Positions 25,258-35,121 of a DNA stretch of 46,071 nt are shown in pieces; the stretch's first letter is position 1, and each line of letters begins with the position of its first letter. Both the position numbers and the translations under genes were made by a program. This DNA comes from an uncultured Halieaceae bacterium (GTDB lineage Bacteria; Pseudomonadota; Gammaproteobacteria; Pseudomonadales; Halieaceae). Location: the NCBI GenBank assembly GCA_913031575.1, contig CAJWEV010000014.1, positions 1 through 46,071 on the forward strand, written 5' to 3'. The notes under the pieces were generated by a model. It did no database searches. It saw nothing but the letters and a program-made list of their open reading frames with translations, and was not told where the DNA came from.

Positions 25258-25749
25258 CTAGATGGTAAGCACCTTCTCACCCCGAGCCATGCCAGCAACG
25301 CCTGATCGCACAACCTCGAGTATCTCCGCTTCGCCTAGAGCTGACAGGAACGAATCGAGTTTATCAATCGGGCCTGTGAGCTGCACGATATAGGTCGCTG
25401 GACCCACATCGATAATCTGGCCGCGGAAGATGTCCGTGGTTCGCTTGACCTCATCACGCTGGGCACCTTCAGCACGCACCTTTACCAATAACATGTCACG
25501 CTCGACATGCGCGCCTTCAGTGAGGTCAACCACCTTAACCACATCAACAATTTTATTGAGATGCTTCGTAATCTGCTCAATCTTGAGGTCATCGCCCGTT
25601 GTCGTTAGCGTTAAGCGGGACAATGTATTATCCGTCGTTGGTGCGACGTTCAGGCTCTCAATGTTGTAGCCACGTTGCGAGAACAAACCCACAACGCGCG
25701 ATAGTGCTCCGGGCTCGTTCTCCATCAATACGGAAAGTATGCGTCTCAT
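25258..25749 (-). CDS. ilvH: acetolactate synthase small (regulatory) subunit
   Basis: IlvH is the ACT-domain subunit that activates IlvI and confers valine feedback inhibition. The start is set at ATG 25749 (MRRILSVLMENEPGALSRVVG), which matches E. coli IlvH residue for residue and gives 163 residues. An in-frame ATG at 25779 would overlap ilvI and is unlikely. The N-terminal ACT domain (about 2-80) includes LFSQRGYNIESLNV, and the C-terminal domain has RGQIIDVGPATYIVQLTG. Two bases separate it from the ilvI stop, so the two subunits are cotranslated. Confidence 0.97.
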   Translation of the reverse strand: MRRILSVLMENEPGALSRVVGLFSQRGYNIESLNVAPTTDNTLSRLTLTTTGDDLKIEQITKHLNKIVDVVKVVDLTEGAHVERDMLLVKVRAEGAQRDEVKRTTDIFRGQIIDVGPATYIVQLTGPIDKLDSFLSALGEAEILEVVRSGVAGMARGEKVLTI

Positions 25750-25751
25750 AA

Positions 25752-27500
25752 TCAAGTCCTCTCCGTTTTGCTTAGCCACATGTCTTTCATGGCACCGTTA
25801 GGGGCTACTTGCATCGGATAAACGTGCTCATGCGGCTCAACGAAAATATCGAGGAACACCAACTTATCTTTCATGGCAAACGCCTCGCGCATCGCCGGCT
25901 CAAGATCCGCCTTGTCTTTGATTTCCATGCCTACATGACCATAGGCCTCAGCGAGCTTCACAAAATCGGGTAATGAGCTCGCATAGTGGCTCTCTGAGTA
26001 GCGGCTGTCGTACTGCATGTCTTGCCACTGCTTCACCATGCCCAAATAGTTATTGCGCAAGTTCACAATCTTGACCGACACATCGTATTGCGCGCAGGTG
26101 GAGAGCTCCTGAATATTCATCTGAATACTGCCCTCACCGGTCACACAGGCGACTTCGGCATCAGGCATTGCCAGTTTGATACCCATGGCCGCAGGTAGAC
26201 CGAAACCCATGGTTCCCAAGCCACCAGAGTTAATCCATCGGCGGGGGTGATCGAATTTGTAGTACTGAGCCGCAAACATCTGGTGTTGGCCCACGTCAGA
26301 GGTAACGTAGGCTTCGCCGTCGGTCGCCTCGTACAGCGCGGTAATGGCATCTTGCGGCATGATAAAATCAGAGTCACCGTAGCGGCGGCCATGCCACAAG
26401 CCATGCGCGGCGCGCCAGTTATCTATCTGACTCCACCAGTCAGCGATTGCCCCGGCATCAGGCAGAGTCCGCTCTGAAGAAGACTGCTGTTGATCAATCT
26501 GCGCGTCGAGATCTTTCAATACCGTGGTAACAGGACCCACAATCGGTACATCGACCGGAACAATCTTGGCGATCGACGCCGGATCGACATCGATATGAAT
26601 AATTTTTGCGCCCGGGCAGAACTTACTGACGGTGTTGGTCACACGATCATCAAAACGCGCGCCCACGGCAAGAATCACGTCGCTGTGGTGCATTGCCATA
26701 TTGGCTTCGTAGAAGCCATGCATACCCAGCATGCCCAGGAACTGACGGTCAGTAGCTGGATAAACGCCCAAGCCCATCAGCGTATTGGTAACAGGGTAAT
26801 TCAGCTTTCGTGCCAGCCGCGTCAACAGCTCACTGCCCTCACCCTGAATCACACCACCACCGGCATAAATAACAGGACGCTTCGCGTTCAGTAATAAGCG
26901 CGCTGCCTTCCTCACTTGACCCGAATGACCTTTCGTGGATGGCTGATAAGAGCGCATCGATACCGACTCGGGATACTCGTAATTGAACTTGTGCTCCGGG
27001 TGAGTCAAATCTTTAGGCACGTCGACAACAACGGGGCCGGGGCGACCCGTCGTGGCAATGTAAAACGCCTTTTTGATGATGCTCGGAATATCTTCAGTCC
27101 GCTGCACCAGGAAGGAGTGCTTAACGATGGGCCGCGAGATACCGACCATGTCGGTTTCTTGAAACGCGTCCTCGCCTATCAAGTGGCTCTGCACCTGACC
27201 CGAGATGACCACCATGGGAATGGAGTCCATGTAGGCCGTCGCGATACCAGTAATAGCATTGGTCGCACCTGGGCCTGATGTCACCAACACCACTCCCGCC
27301 TTGCCGGTCGCGCGCGCATAGCCGTCTGCCGCATGCGTCGCCGCCTGCTCGTGGCGCACCAAAATGTGGGGTACTGAATTGGCTTTAAAGATGGAATCGT
27401 AGATGTGCAGCGCTGCACCACCCGGATACCCAAAGATGTATTCAACGCCCTCATCTTCGAGTGCGCGGACGATCATGTCACCGCCTGACAATTGTTCCAT
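25752..27500 (-). CDS. ilvI: acetolactate synthase large (catalytic) subunit
   Basis: IlvI is the ThDP-dependent catalytic subunit that condenses pyruvate with pyruvate or 2-oxobutyrate in branched-chain amino acid synthesis. The 582-residue protein has the catalytic Glu in [15 protein letters not shown], the FAD-domain GARFDDRVT, and the ThDP/Mg motif beginning [13 protein letters not shown] and ending [13 protein letters not shown]. The Glu in GEG replaces the more common Asp; the same variant is known in other gammaproteobacterial IlvI proteins, so it is not a defect. GGAGGGAG lies seven bases before the ATG. The long leader upstream contains inverted repeats. Confidence 0.97.
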   Translation of the reverse strand: MEQLSGGDMIVRALEDEGVEYIFGYPGGAALHIYDSIFKANSVPHILVRHEQAATHAADGYARATGKAGVVLVTSGPGATNAITGIATAYMDSIPMVVISGQVQSHLIGEDAFQETDMVGISRPIVKHSFLVQRTEDIPSIIKKAFYIATTGRPGPVVVDVPKDLTHPEHKFNYEYPESVSMRSYQPSTKGHSGQVRKAARLLLNAKRPVIYAGGGVIQGEGSELLTRLARKLNYPVTNTLMGLGVYPATDRQFLGMLGMHGFYEANMAMHHSDVILAVGARFDDRVTNTVSKFCPGAKIIHIDVDPASIAKIVPVDVPIVGPVTTVLKDLDAQIDQQQSSSERTLPDAGAIADWWSQIDNWRAAHGLWHGRRYGDSDFIMPQDAITALYEATDGEAYVTSDVGQHQMFAAQYYKFDHPRRWINSGGLGTMGFGLPAAMGIKLAMPDAEVACVTGEGSIQMNIQELSTCAQYDVSVKIVNLRNNYLGMVKQWQDMQYDSRYSESHYASSLPDFVKLAEAYGHVGMEIKDKADLEPAMREAFAMKDKLVFLDIFVEPHEHVYPMQVAPNGAMKDMWLSKTERT

Positions 27501-28032
27501 TGTGTCGCTCCCTCCGTGTTAATACCTAACGGTGAGAACGCGAGTATGAATAGGCTCCTAGCGTGCGCACCGAGGTCTGTCGCACGAACCACTGGCCGGA
27601 TCGATCCGGAAACCCACCAGAACATCGATCACGAAACCCGTGTTCGGCCGCCCTGCGAGGTAGCGCAGTGTCGAGCCCGAGCGTGAATCACATAACCCTG
27701 TGAGACACTGACGGAACCCGCAAACAGCCTAGATAACTATCCCGTTATAGAGGTGGGCCAGAGGATGAGGGTACTCACCAATAGCCGTTGCCGTTCGCGT
27801 GACGAATCGTAGTGTCTTGATCGACCCCATTGAAGTCAAGAAATGATCGTAAATCGTGATTATTGACGTTAAAAGCACCCAAAATGAGCTCTAAAAAAAG
27901 GGCCGCGGCGCATATTTTCCTATCTTTGAGCCGCAGACGAGCATCGGTAGCTTGTGATGTCAGCGGACTCCAAAAAAAGACCCACAAAAGCGGGTCTCCA
28001 GTCTTTGATGGGCAGCCGATCACTTGCAGGCG
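27501..28032. other. ilvI leader/intergenic region with inverted repeats
   Basis: This 532-base gap separates clpB from ilvI. No credible gene was found; the 27775-28023 minus frame overlaps the clpB terminator and has no family features. Near ilvI the strong Shine-Dalgarno is at 27508-27515. CGTGCG/CGCACG (27562-27567, 27581-27586) forms a hairpin, and CCGGATCGATCCGG (27596-27609) is a perfect 14-base palindrome. No leader peptide rich in Val, Leu or Ile was found, so classical attenuation is not supported. Confidence 0.5.
27972..27997 (-). terminator. rho-independent terminator of clpB
   Basis: On the minus strand AGACCC-GCTTTTGT-GGGTCT forms a six-pair stem with an eight-base loop, running straight into a T tract (the seven A residues at 27972-27978 on the plus strand). 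It lies about 35 bases after the clpB stop. Confidence 0.85.
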
Positions 28033-30654
28033 TTAGTGAAGGCTTTTTGTCGTCGGTGGTTCCGGACCCCTATCGATCATGGCCTCGCTCGCGAACTTAA
28101 GTGACGAGCCATCAAGTGCCGCATAGACCTTATCTCCCGGACTGAACTCCCCCTCAAGTATGGCTTGGGCCAATGGATTCTCAATCAACTGTTGGATGGC
28201 GCGCTTCAACGGTCGGGCACCGTACACAGGATCGAAACCGACCCGTGACAGCTGCTCGAATACCGCATCCGAGATCTCGAGCTTCAGCTCACGCTCTTCC
28301 AAACGCTGCGATAGCGCTTGCAACTGAATTTCCGCAATCGATCGAATCTGCTCAGTACCCAAGGGGTGGAATACCACAGACTCGTCGATACGGTTGATGA
28401 ACTCGGGACGGAAATGATCCGCAACCGTACCCATCACCTCGTGCTTCATATCCTCATAGTCCCCGTCGGCCATGTCCTGAATGATGTCGGAGCCTAGGTT
28501 CGAGGTCATCACAATGACCGTGTTACGAAAATCCACTGTGCGACCTTGCCCATCCGTCAGTCGACCATCATCCAACACCTGAAGAAGGATATTGAAGACA
28601 TCCGCATGCGCCTTTTCGATTTCGTCTAAGAGTAAAAGTGAATAGGGTCTGCGGCGCACTGCCTCGGTGAGATAGCCGCCTTCCTCATAGCCCACGTAAC
28701 CCGGTGGCGCGCCGATTAATCGCGCAACCGAGTGCTTCTCCATGAACTCCGACATGTCGATACGAATCATCGACTGCTCAGAGTCAAACAAAAACGCCGC
28801 TAGCGACTTACACAGCTCTGTCTTACCCACACCTGTAGGACCGAGGAACAAAAACGAGCCATTCGGGCGCTTGGGATCTGACAACCCAGCACGCGAGCGC
28901 CGTACTGCATTGGAGACTACGGTCACAGCTTCATCCTGCCCAACAACCCGTTCTTTGAGCGATGCCTCCATCCGCAGCAAACGACTTCGATCTCCCTCGA
29001 GCATTTTTGAAACGGGGATGCCAGTCCATCGCGATACAACCTCTGCTACTTCATCCTCGGTCACTCTGGACCGCAAGAGTGTTGGCTCAGGCGTATCCGC
29101 TCCCTCAGCCGCCTCTAACCGCTTCTCGAACTCGGGAATCACGCCGTACTGGATTTCAGACATGCGCGCGAGGTCGCCGGCTCGATGCGCAGCCTCTAAG
29201 TCAAGCTTGGCTTGCTCAATCTCACTCTTGATTTGAGCAGATCCCTGCACGGCAGCCTTCTCAGCGGTCCAAACCTCTTCAAGATCAGCAAACTCCTTTT
29301 GAACAGCATCAATCTGTTCGTCCAGGAGGTCAACTTGCTTAATTGCCGCATCGGTCGTGTCCTTCTTGACCGCTTCGCGCTCGATTTTGAGCTGGATAAG
29401 CCGACGTTCGAGTCGATCCATCGACTCTGGCTTGGAGTCAATCTCCATGCGAATGCGACTCGCTGCTTCGTCGATGAGATCAATGGCCTTATCAGGTAGC
29501 TGACGATCAGTGATGTAACGCTGACTTAAGCGAGCTGCTGCAATGATGGCACTGTCTGTAATGGCCACGGAGTGGTGCACTTCGTAGCGTTCCTTGAGGC
29601 CACGCAGAATGGCGATCGTGTCTTCCTCGTTGGGCTCATCGACCAAGACACGCTGAAAGCGCCGCTCAAGGGCCGCATCCTTCTCCACGTACTGTCGGTA
29701 TTCTTTGAGTGTGGTGGCACCCACGCAATGCAGCTCCCCTCGCGCCAATGCAGGCTTAAGCATGTTACCGGCATCCATCGACCCCTCGGCCTTACCCGCG
29801 CCCACCATGGTATGAAGCTCGTCGATGAAGAGAATAACCCGGCCATCCTCTTTACCTAACTCGTTAAGGACCGCCTTAAGACGCTCCTCGAAGTCACCTC
29901 GGAACTTGGCACCCGCTAATAACGAGCCCAGATCGAGCGCCAATATGCGCTTTCCTTGGAGTCCCTCGGGCACTTCACCATTAATCACGCGCTGAGCCAG
30001 CCCCTCAATAATCGCGGTTTTACCCACACCTGGTTCGCCGATAAGGACGGGATTGTTCTTCGTTCGACGTTGCAGCACTTGGATCGTGCGACGAATTTCA
30101 TCATCGCGGCCAATGACCGGATCCAATTCACCCACCTCCGCCCTTGCTGTGAGATCAACGGTGTATTTTTCGAGCGCCTGACGTTGCTCCTCCGCATCCG
30201 CTGACTGCACGCCATCGCCGCCGCGAACATCATCAATGGCCCTCTTCAGCATAGGCTCACTCAAGCCTGCTTCAGACATCACAGGTGCCAATGGTGAGCG
30301 TTTCTCCATCATGGCGAGTAAGACAACATCACTGGATATGTAGGCATCCGTGCGCTCTTGTGCCAGTTTGTCGGCACGATTGAGTAACCGGCCTAACGCT
30401 TGTGACCCCTGCACGTCGCCCGTGCTATCAGCCAAGGCAGGCACCTTGCTCAACGCATGCTCAACACCCGACTTTAGGGTTGCTAAATTTGCACCCGCTT
30501 TTTGCAGTAACGGAGTAATCGCACCACCCGACTGATTCAAAAACGCGCTCAATAAGTGAGCGGGTTCGATCATCGAATGATCACGACCCACCGCCAACGA
30601 CTGCGCATCACCGAGCGCCTGCTGCAGCGGATTGGTCAGTTTGTCCATTCGCAT
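28033..30654 (-). CDS. clpB: ATP-dependent disaggregase ClpB
   Basis: ClpB is a hexameric AAA+ chaperone that, with DnaK, pulls polypeptides out of heat-induced aggregates. The 873-residue length fits the family. The N-terminal Clp repeats cover 1-145. AAA-1 has Walker A GEPGVGKT (206-213) and Walker [10 protein letters not shown]. The coiled-coil M domain (about 400-530) contains [22 protein letters not shown]-2 has [15 protein letters not shown] and a C-terminal D2-small domain. The start [11 protein letters not shown] matches E. coli MRLDRLTNKFQ. A sigma-32 promoter and a leader hairpin lie upstream and a terminator downstream, so it can be expressed as its own heat-shock unit. Confidence 0.98.
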   Translation of the reverse strand: MRMDKLTNPLQQALGDAQSLAVGRDHSMIEPAHLLSAFLNQSGGAITPLLQKAGANLATLKSGVEHALSKVPALADSTGDVQGSQALGRLLNRADKLAQERTDAYISSDVVLLAMMEKRSPLAPVMSEAGLSEPMLKRAIDDVRGGDGVQSADAEEQRQALEKYTVDLTARAEVGELDPVIGRDDEIRRTIQVLQRRTKNNPVLIGEPGVGKTAIIEGLAQRVINGEVPEGLQGKRILALDLGSLLAGAKFRGDFEERLKAVLNELGKEDGRVILFIDELHTMVGAGKAEGSMDAGNMLKPALARGELHCVGATTLKEYRQYVEKDAALERRFQRVLVDEPNEEDTIAILRGLKERYEVHHSVAITDSAIIAAARLSQRYITDRQLPDKAIDLIDEAASRIRMEIDSKPESMDRLERRLIQLKIEREAVKKDTTDAAIKQVDLLDEQIDAVQKEFADLEEVWTAEKAAVQGSAQIKSEIEQAKLDLEAAHRAGDLARMSEIQYGVIPEFEKRLEAAEGADTPEPTLLRSRVTEDEVAEVVSRWTGIPVSKMLEGDRSRLLRMEASLKERVVGQDEAVTVVSNAVRRSRAGLSDPKRPNGSFLFLGPTGVGKTELCKSLAAFLFDSEQSMIRIDMSEFMEKHSVARLIGAPPGYVGYEEGGYLTEAVRRRPYSLLLLDEIEKAHADVFNILLQVLDDGRLTDGQGRTVDFRNTVIVMTSNLGSDIIQDMADGDYEDMKHEVMGTVADHFRPEFINRIDESVVFHPLGTEQIRSIAEIQLQALSQRLEERELKLEISDAVFEQLSRVGFDPVYGARPLKRAIQQLIENPLAQAILEGEFSPGDKVYAALDGSSLKFASEAMIDRGPEPPTTKSLH

Positions 30655-30667
30655 ATCTATCTCCTGT

Positions 30668-30689
30668 AAAACACCGCCTCGGGTGTTTT
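30668..30689 (-). promoter_or_regulatory. hairpin in the clpB 5' leader
   Basis: AAAACACC-CGAGGC-GGTGTTTT on the minus strand is a perfect eight-pair hairpin that ends two bases before the clpB AGGAG ribosome binding site. It may be a weak pgeF terminator or a leader element affecting clpB translation or mRNA stability. Confidence 0.5.
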
Positions 30690-30709
30690 CACTCTTTCGT
30701 TACCAATAG

Positions 30710-30738
30710 ACATGGGTTTTTTAAGGGTATTTTTCAAG
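30710..30738 (-). promoter_or_regulatory. sigma-32 (heat-shock) promoter of clpB
   Basis: On the minus strand CTTGAAA (30738-30732) is followed after 14 bases by ACCCATGT (30717-30710). The sigma-32 consensus is CTTGAAA and CCCCATNT with 13-17 bases between, so only one consensus position differs. It lies in the pgeF-clpB gap and gives a leader of roughly 45 bases. Confidence 0.8.
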
Positions 30739-30764
30739 TCCCTGGTACACGCACGCCAAAGACA

Positions 30765-31529
30765 CTATTTTTTTAAGATTAGGGTGACCATTCGACCGGT
30801 TTCGCCGTCGCGTCGATAGGAGTAAAAGCGTTGCGGATCACTGTATGTACAGGTATCTCCGCCGGAAACCTGGCTGGGATCAAGACCCAATGCCAGAAGC
30901 TGTCGCCCTGCGAGGATGTTGAGATCGAGAAAATATTTGTTGTTAGTTTCAGAAATGGGATGGACCGCAAGATCATCCTCGGCGAGATAAAAAGCTGCCA
31001 GTACATCACCACCCACCTCAAATGAAGTAGGGCCTATAGCTGGACCCATCCAGGCCACAAGGCGGCTGGGGTCGACTGGCATCGCCTCGATCGTCTGTTT
31101 CAAGATGCCGCCTGCAAGACCGCGCCACCCGCAGTGCGCTGCGGCAACACACTGGCACTCAACGTCAGCCAGTATTACGGGTAAGCAATCGGCCGTCATG
31201 ACAGCGCAAGCAAATCCAGGCTCATCGCTCCAGACAGCATCTGCCTCCACCCCTTCCACATACTCTGACGGCGCATGAATCACGTGAGTGCCGTGAACCT
31301 GATTTAACCAAGTAATCGTGCTTGCCGGTGGGAGTTGCCCATAAAGCACCTGCCGGTTCGCTCGCACAACATCATAGTTGTCACCCACATGACCACCCAC
31401 GTTGAAACCCGCAAAACTCCCCGTGCTGGCACCGCCAGCGCGGGTGGTACTGATGACCTGACTACCGGGAACGCCAATATCAGGTCGCAGCCAGTAATTG
31501 GAAGCATCAGCTGCCAAACCGGTCCTCAC
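30765..31529 (-). CDS. pgeF: peptidoglycan editing factor / multicopper polyphenol oxidase-like (YfiH family)
   Basis: PgeF (YfiH) belongs to the laccase-domain family. In E. coli it prevents incorporation of wrong amino acids (serine for alanine) into peptidoglycan precursors; relatives show purine nucleoside phosphorylase activity. The 254-residue protein has the metal-site motifs WLNQVHGTHV, VMTADCLPVIL and AAHCGWRGL, supplying the His and Cys ligands. The gene overlaps the end of rluD by 23 bases on the same strand, the common yfiH-rluD arrangement. Confidence 0.92.
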   Translation of the reverse strand: MRTGLAADASNYWLRPDIGVPGSQVISTTRAGGASTGSFAGFNVGGHVGDNYDVVRANRQVLYGQLPPASTITWLNQVHGTHVIHAPSEYVEGVEADAVWSDEPGFACAVMTADCLPVILADVECQCVAAAHCGWRGLAGGILKQTIEAMPVDPSRLVAWMGPAIGPTSFEVGGDVLAAFYLAEDDLAVHPISETNNKYFLDLNILAGRQLLALGLDPSQVSGGDTCTYSDPQRFYSYRRDGETGRMVTLILKK

Positions 31530-32478
31530 TCTCGAGAACCTTTAACAGGTTTACAAGATCATCGGCAAGGTCTGCCTCAAACCCCATCCAGTCTCCACTG
31601 GCTGGGTGCTCGAACTCGAGTGCTTGGGCATGAAGTGCCTGGCGAGGGAAACCGCGTAATATCGACATTAGAAGGTCCGATGCACCGGCAGGGACTCGTT
31701 GACGACCGCCGTAAACGGGGTCGCCAATCAACGGCCATTTCCGGTGCGCCATATGAACCCGTATCTGATGCGTTCGCCCCGTCTCTAGATTGACCTGTAA
31801 CTGGGTGTAGTGCTTGAACCGATGCGCAATGCGGTAGTGCGTTACTGCTGGCTTGCCGTCGGCTACCACCGCCATTTTGGTTCTTGCCGTGGGATGACGG
31901 TCAATCGGAGCATCGATTTTTCCACCGCCTGTAAGTGCGCCTGTGCAGATTGCGCAGTAAGTCCGGGACACCGTTCGCTCCGACAATTGCGCCACCAGCG
32001 ACTTATGAGCCAGTGACGAGCGAGCCACAAACATAATACCTGAGGTCTCTTTGTCGAGGCGGTGGACGATGCCACCTCTGGGCAATGCATCGAGCTCGGG
32101 CGCATGGGCCAATAGCGCATTGACGAGGGTGCCGTCGGCGTGACCTGCCGCCGGATGAACAACAACGCCTGCAGGCTTGTTTACCACCAGGATGTGCTCA
32201 TCCTCGAAAATAATATCGAGCGGTAGACTCTGTGGCTGCCAATCGATAACCGGCTCATCCGTCACCATGAGCGTGACCTGTGCACTGGCTGTCGCCTTCT
32301 CTCGCGGCTTTACCGTTCGACCATCCACCGTTAATCGCCCCTCTTTAATCCAGGTCGCTAGTCGATTTCTGGAGTAGTCGGGGAACAACTCAGCTGCAAC
32401 CTGGTCCAACCGCATGCCATGGCACTGGATTGGCACGCGCGCCTCAAGGCAATCTTGTTTAGGTGCATCAGTGGCCAT
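31507..32478 (-). CDS. rluD: 23S rRNA pseudouridine synthase RluD
   Basis: RluD makes pseudouridines 1911, 1915 and 1917 in helix 69 of 23S rRNA. An N-terminal S4-like RNA-binding domain (MRLDQVAAELFPDYSRNRLATWIKEG) is followed by the RluA-type catalytic domain with HRLDKETSG, whose Asp142 is the nucleophile, and the GRTHQIRVHM motif. ATG 32478 (MATDAPKQ) is chosen; a TTG at 32490 is in frame but weak. It is divergent from bamD, as in many gammaproteobacteria, and precedes pgeF in an operon. Confidence 0.95.
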   Translation of the reverse strand: MATDAPKQDCLEARVPIQCHGMRLDQVAAELFPDYSRNRLATWIKEGRLTVDGRTVKPREKATASAQVTLMVTDEPVIDWQPQSLPLDIIFEDEHILVVNKPAGVVVHPAAGHADGTLVNALLAHAPELDALPRGGIVHRLDKETSGIMFVARSSLAHKSLVAQLSERTVSRTYCAICTGALTGGGKIDAPIDRHPTARTKMAVVADGKPAVTHYRIAHRFKHYTQLQVNLETGRTHQIRVHMAHRKWPLIGDPVYGGRQRVPAGASDLLMSILRGFPRQALHAQALEFEHPASGDWMGFEADLADDLVNLLKVLESEDRFGS

Positions 32479-32569
32479 GCTGCAAACCAAATTGAATGAG
32501 AGGTGTGATCAAAGTGAAACCGCGGGTTAGAATGTCGGCTTACGATGCTATCAGATGGAAGCACCCGCA

Positions 32570-33478
32570 GTGACAAAGCCCGTATTTTTTCAGTTGAAGT
32601 GGAGCGCGCTGCTCTTGGTTGTCAGTCTCGGTTTGTCCGGGTGTTCGCTGTTTGACGATGATGACGAGTTGCAAGTTGATGCCAACTCTGGTGAGCAGCA
32701 AATGTATCGCCAGGCGCAGCGTTATATCGATAGCTCAAACTTCGATCTTGCGATCAGGGCCTTGCAGCAACTCGAAAGCCGCTACCCCTTTGGGAAGTAC
32801 GCTGAACAAGCGCAGCTCGAGTTAATTTATGCGCACCACGGTGCCTATCAGAATCAAGCGGCAATTGAAGCGGCTGACCGGTTCATTCGCCTGCATCCTC
32901 AGCATCCCAGTGTCGACTATGCATTTTATATGAAGGGCGTTGCAGCCTATGATCTTAACAAGAGCTTTTTCTCATCACTGATTCCGCGAGATGACTCGAA
33001 GCGCGATGTCTCTGGTGTTAGAGAAGCGTTTGGCGAATTTTCCAATTTGTTGAATCGCTACCCCAACAGCCGTTATGCGCAGGACGCGCGAGCGCGTATG
33101 GTCTATATCCGCAACATGCTGGCGCGACATGAGATCCATGTCGCCAACTATTACTTCAAACGAGGCGCCTTCATGGCTGCTCTGAAGCGTGGGCAAAACG
33201 TTGTAGAGACCATGCAGGAAACAACAGCAGTCGCTGACGGCTTAGCGGTTATGGCGCAAGCTTACATTCTACTGGGGATGAATGACCTCGCTGAGAACAC
33301 TGTCCGAGTACTGTGCGTAAATTACCCTGCGCATCCCAACCTCGATGGCGATTGCAACTTTGATGGTGGCTACGACATCGATGGACTACAGCGATCTTGG
33401 TTAAACCAAGCGTCGTTTGGTCTGCTTGATCCCCCAGAGGCACCGCAGTTCGACTACCGTCCGGGCTTCGAGTCTTAA
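32570..33478 (+). CDS. bamD: outer-membrane assembly lipoprotein BamD
   Basis: BamD (ComL/YfiO) is the essential lipoprotein partner of BamA in beta-barrel protein insertion. A signal peptide ends in the lipobox LSGC and is followed by five TPR-like repeats, including MYRQAQRYIDSSNFDLAIRA and FGEFSNLLNRYPNSRYAQDA. The GTG at 32570 (MTKPVFFQLKW) is preferred because GGAAG lies eight bases before it and it gives a normal lipoprotein leader. The in-frame ATG at 32555 adds five residues and has no ribosome binding site. The length of about 302 residues is slightly longer than E. coli BamD because of a C-terminal extension. Confidence 0.95.
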   Translation: MTKPVFFQLKWSALLLVVSLGLSGCSLFDDDDELQVDANSGEQQMYRQAQRYIDSSNFDLAIRALQQLESRYPFGKYAEQAQLELIYAHHGAYQNQAAIEAADRFIRLHPQHPSVDYAFYMKGVAAYDLNKSFFSSLIPRDDSKRDVSGVREAFGEFSNLLNRYPNSRYAQDARARMVYIRNMLARHEIHVANYYFKRGAFMAALKRGQNVVETMQETTAVADGLAVMAQAYILLGMNDLAENTVRVLCVNYPAHPNLDGDCNFDGGYDIDGLQRSWLNQASFGLLDPPEAPQFDYRPGFES

Positions 33479-33501
33479 CAGGCTTCGACGCAATAGCCGG
33501 A

Positions 33502-35121
33502 TCAGCTCTTACGCCAAGCCCACGAGATGGGGTAACGCCTGTCTCGTCCAAAACCTCGCGTTGTGATTCGAACGCCAACCGGTGCCTGACGACGCTTGTA
33601 CTCGTTTAAGTCGATCAATCGAATAACTCGTTTTACATCGGACTCTGCGAAACCCGCCGTGACAATTTGCTCGGGGCTTTGATCCTCTTCTACATATCGT
33701 TCAATGATTTCGTCTAGCTCCTCGTACGGTGGGAGGTTATCCTGATCCGTTTGATCGGGTGCCAATTCGGCCGACGGTGGACGGTCGATAACCCGCTGAG
33801 GAATACAATAACCCAAGGTATTACGGTAGCGGGCTAGTTCATAAACCAGGAGCTTCGGACAATCCTTGAGTGCATCGAAACCACCGGCCATATCACCGTA
33901 TAAAGTGGAGTAACCTACGGCTAGCTCACTCTTATTCCCTGTCGTTAACACCAGACGGTGTTTTTTGTTAGAAATGGACATCAAGAGAACGCCCCGGCAA
34001 CGTGCCTGAAGATTCTCCTCGGTAGTATCGACCAACAGCCCATCAAACTGATCGATGAGTCCCGCCATAAAGGCCTCATAAATGGGCTCAATGGAGATGA
34101 CATCGTATTCAACCCCCATAATCGACGCCTGCTCGCCGGCATCCTCAACACTCATATCGGCCGTGTATTTAAAGGGCATCATAACGGCCTGTACGCGATC
34201 AGCGCCCAACGCGTCAACTGCCACTGCCAGTGTCACCGCTGAGTCAATGCCGCCCGACAACCCCAAAACAACCCCTGGAAAGCCATTCTTCTCGACGTAA
34301 TCACGAACACCAAGGACTAACGCCTGCCAAACGGCGGCAACATCAGAGAATCCGGTTGTGGCGACCCCTTGCGCGATCTCAACACCACGTACCGTGCGTT
34401 CTACCGAGAGGTCAAAACAGCCCTCCTCGAAGTCCGGCGCGATCACGGCCAGCTCACCGTCGGCGTTCACCGCGAAAGAGCCGCCATCAAATACCAGCTC
34501 ATCCTGACCCCCCACCTGATTCACATAAATCATGGGAATAGACTGCTCAGTTGCTCTGTCAGCCAACACTTGCCAGCGCTCTTTATGTTTACCTCTATGG
34601 AAAGGACTGGCATTAAGGTTGATCAACAGCTCCGCTCCCATGCATCTCGCCGCACCTGCGGGCTCTTTGTGCCAAATATCTTCACAAATCGTGATGCCTA
34701 CTTTAACACCCGCCATATCAACAATGCAGGGTGTATCACCCTCACTGAAATAGCGCTTCTCGTCGAAAACCTGATAATTGGGCAGGCGTTGCTTGAAGTA
34801 CTCACCGACCATTTGGCCGCCATGCAAAACACCGGCCGCGTTATACAACCTGCCATCGCATCGCCGGGGGTATCCGACAACCACGTAGAGGTTAGAAGGA
34901 AGGTCGCTCGCAAGTCGCGTCAATGCATCTTCGATCTGCGCCTGCAAACTGTCGCGCATGAGAAGGTCTTCAGGGGGGTAACCGGTTAGTGTCAGCTCAG
35001 GGAACACTACGAGGATGTCCCGACCGTCGGTGTCAGCCTCGCGCGACACCTGGATCACCTTCTCAGTATTGCCCCTGATGTCACCAACAAAGGTATTGAG
35101 CTGTCCCATGACAACTTTCAT
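33502..35121 (-). CDS. nadE: glutamine-dependent NAD+ synthetase
   Basis: NadE amidates nicotinic acid adenine dinucleotide to NAD+ using ATP and ammonia from glutamine. The N-terminal nitrilase-type glutaminase domain has the triad Glu42, Lys110 and Cys146 (ICEDIW). The C-terminal synthetase domain has the ATP pyrophosphatase loop SGGIDS (289-294) and TTGNKSELAVGYSTLYGD. The start is ATG 35121 (MKVVMGQLNTFVGD), preceded by AGGAGA; the frame extends upstream without family similarity. It gives 539 residues, typical for the two-domain form. Converges with bamD. Confidence 0.96.
   Translation of the reverse strand: MKVVMGQLNTFVGDIRGNTEKVIQVSREADTDGRDILVVFPELTLTGYPPEDLLMRDSLQAQIEDALTRLASDLPSNLYVVVGYPRRCDGRLYNAAGVLHGGQMVGEYFKQRLPNYQVFDEKRYFSEGDTPCIVDMAGVKVGITICEDIWHKEPAGAARCMGAELLINLNASPFHRGKHKERWQVLADRATEQSIPMIYVNQVGGQDELVFDGGSFAVNADGELAVIAPDFEEGCFDLSVERTVRGVEIAQGVATTGFSDVAAVWQALVLGVRDYVEKNGFPGVVLGLSGGIDSAVTLAVAVDALGADRVQAVMMPFKYTADMSVEDAGEQASIMGVEYDVISIEPIYEAFMAGLIDQFDGLLVDTTEENLQARCRGVLLMSISNKKHRLVLTTGNKSELAVGYSTLYGDMAGGFDALKDCPKLLVYELARYRNTLGYCIPQRVIDRPPSAELAPDQTDQDNLPPYEELDEIIERYVEEDQSPEQIVTAGFAESDVKRVIRLIDLNEYKRRQAPVGVRITTRGFGRDRRYPISWAWRKS

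Noticed and set aside
26100-26200. GEG instead of GDG in the IlvI ThDP/Mg motif as a possible defect
   Set aside because: The same substitution is known in other gammaproteobacterial IlvI proteins, and the rest of the motif is intact.
27775-28023. 82-codon minus-strand frame after clpB
   Set aside because: It spans the clpB terminator hairpin and has no recognisable domain.
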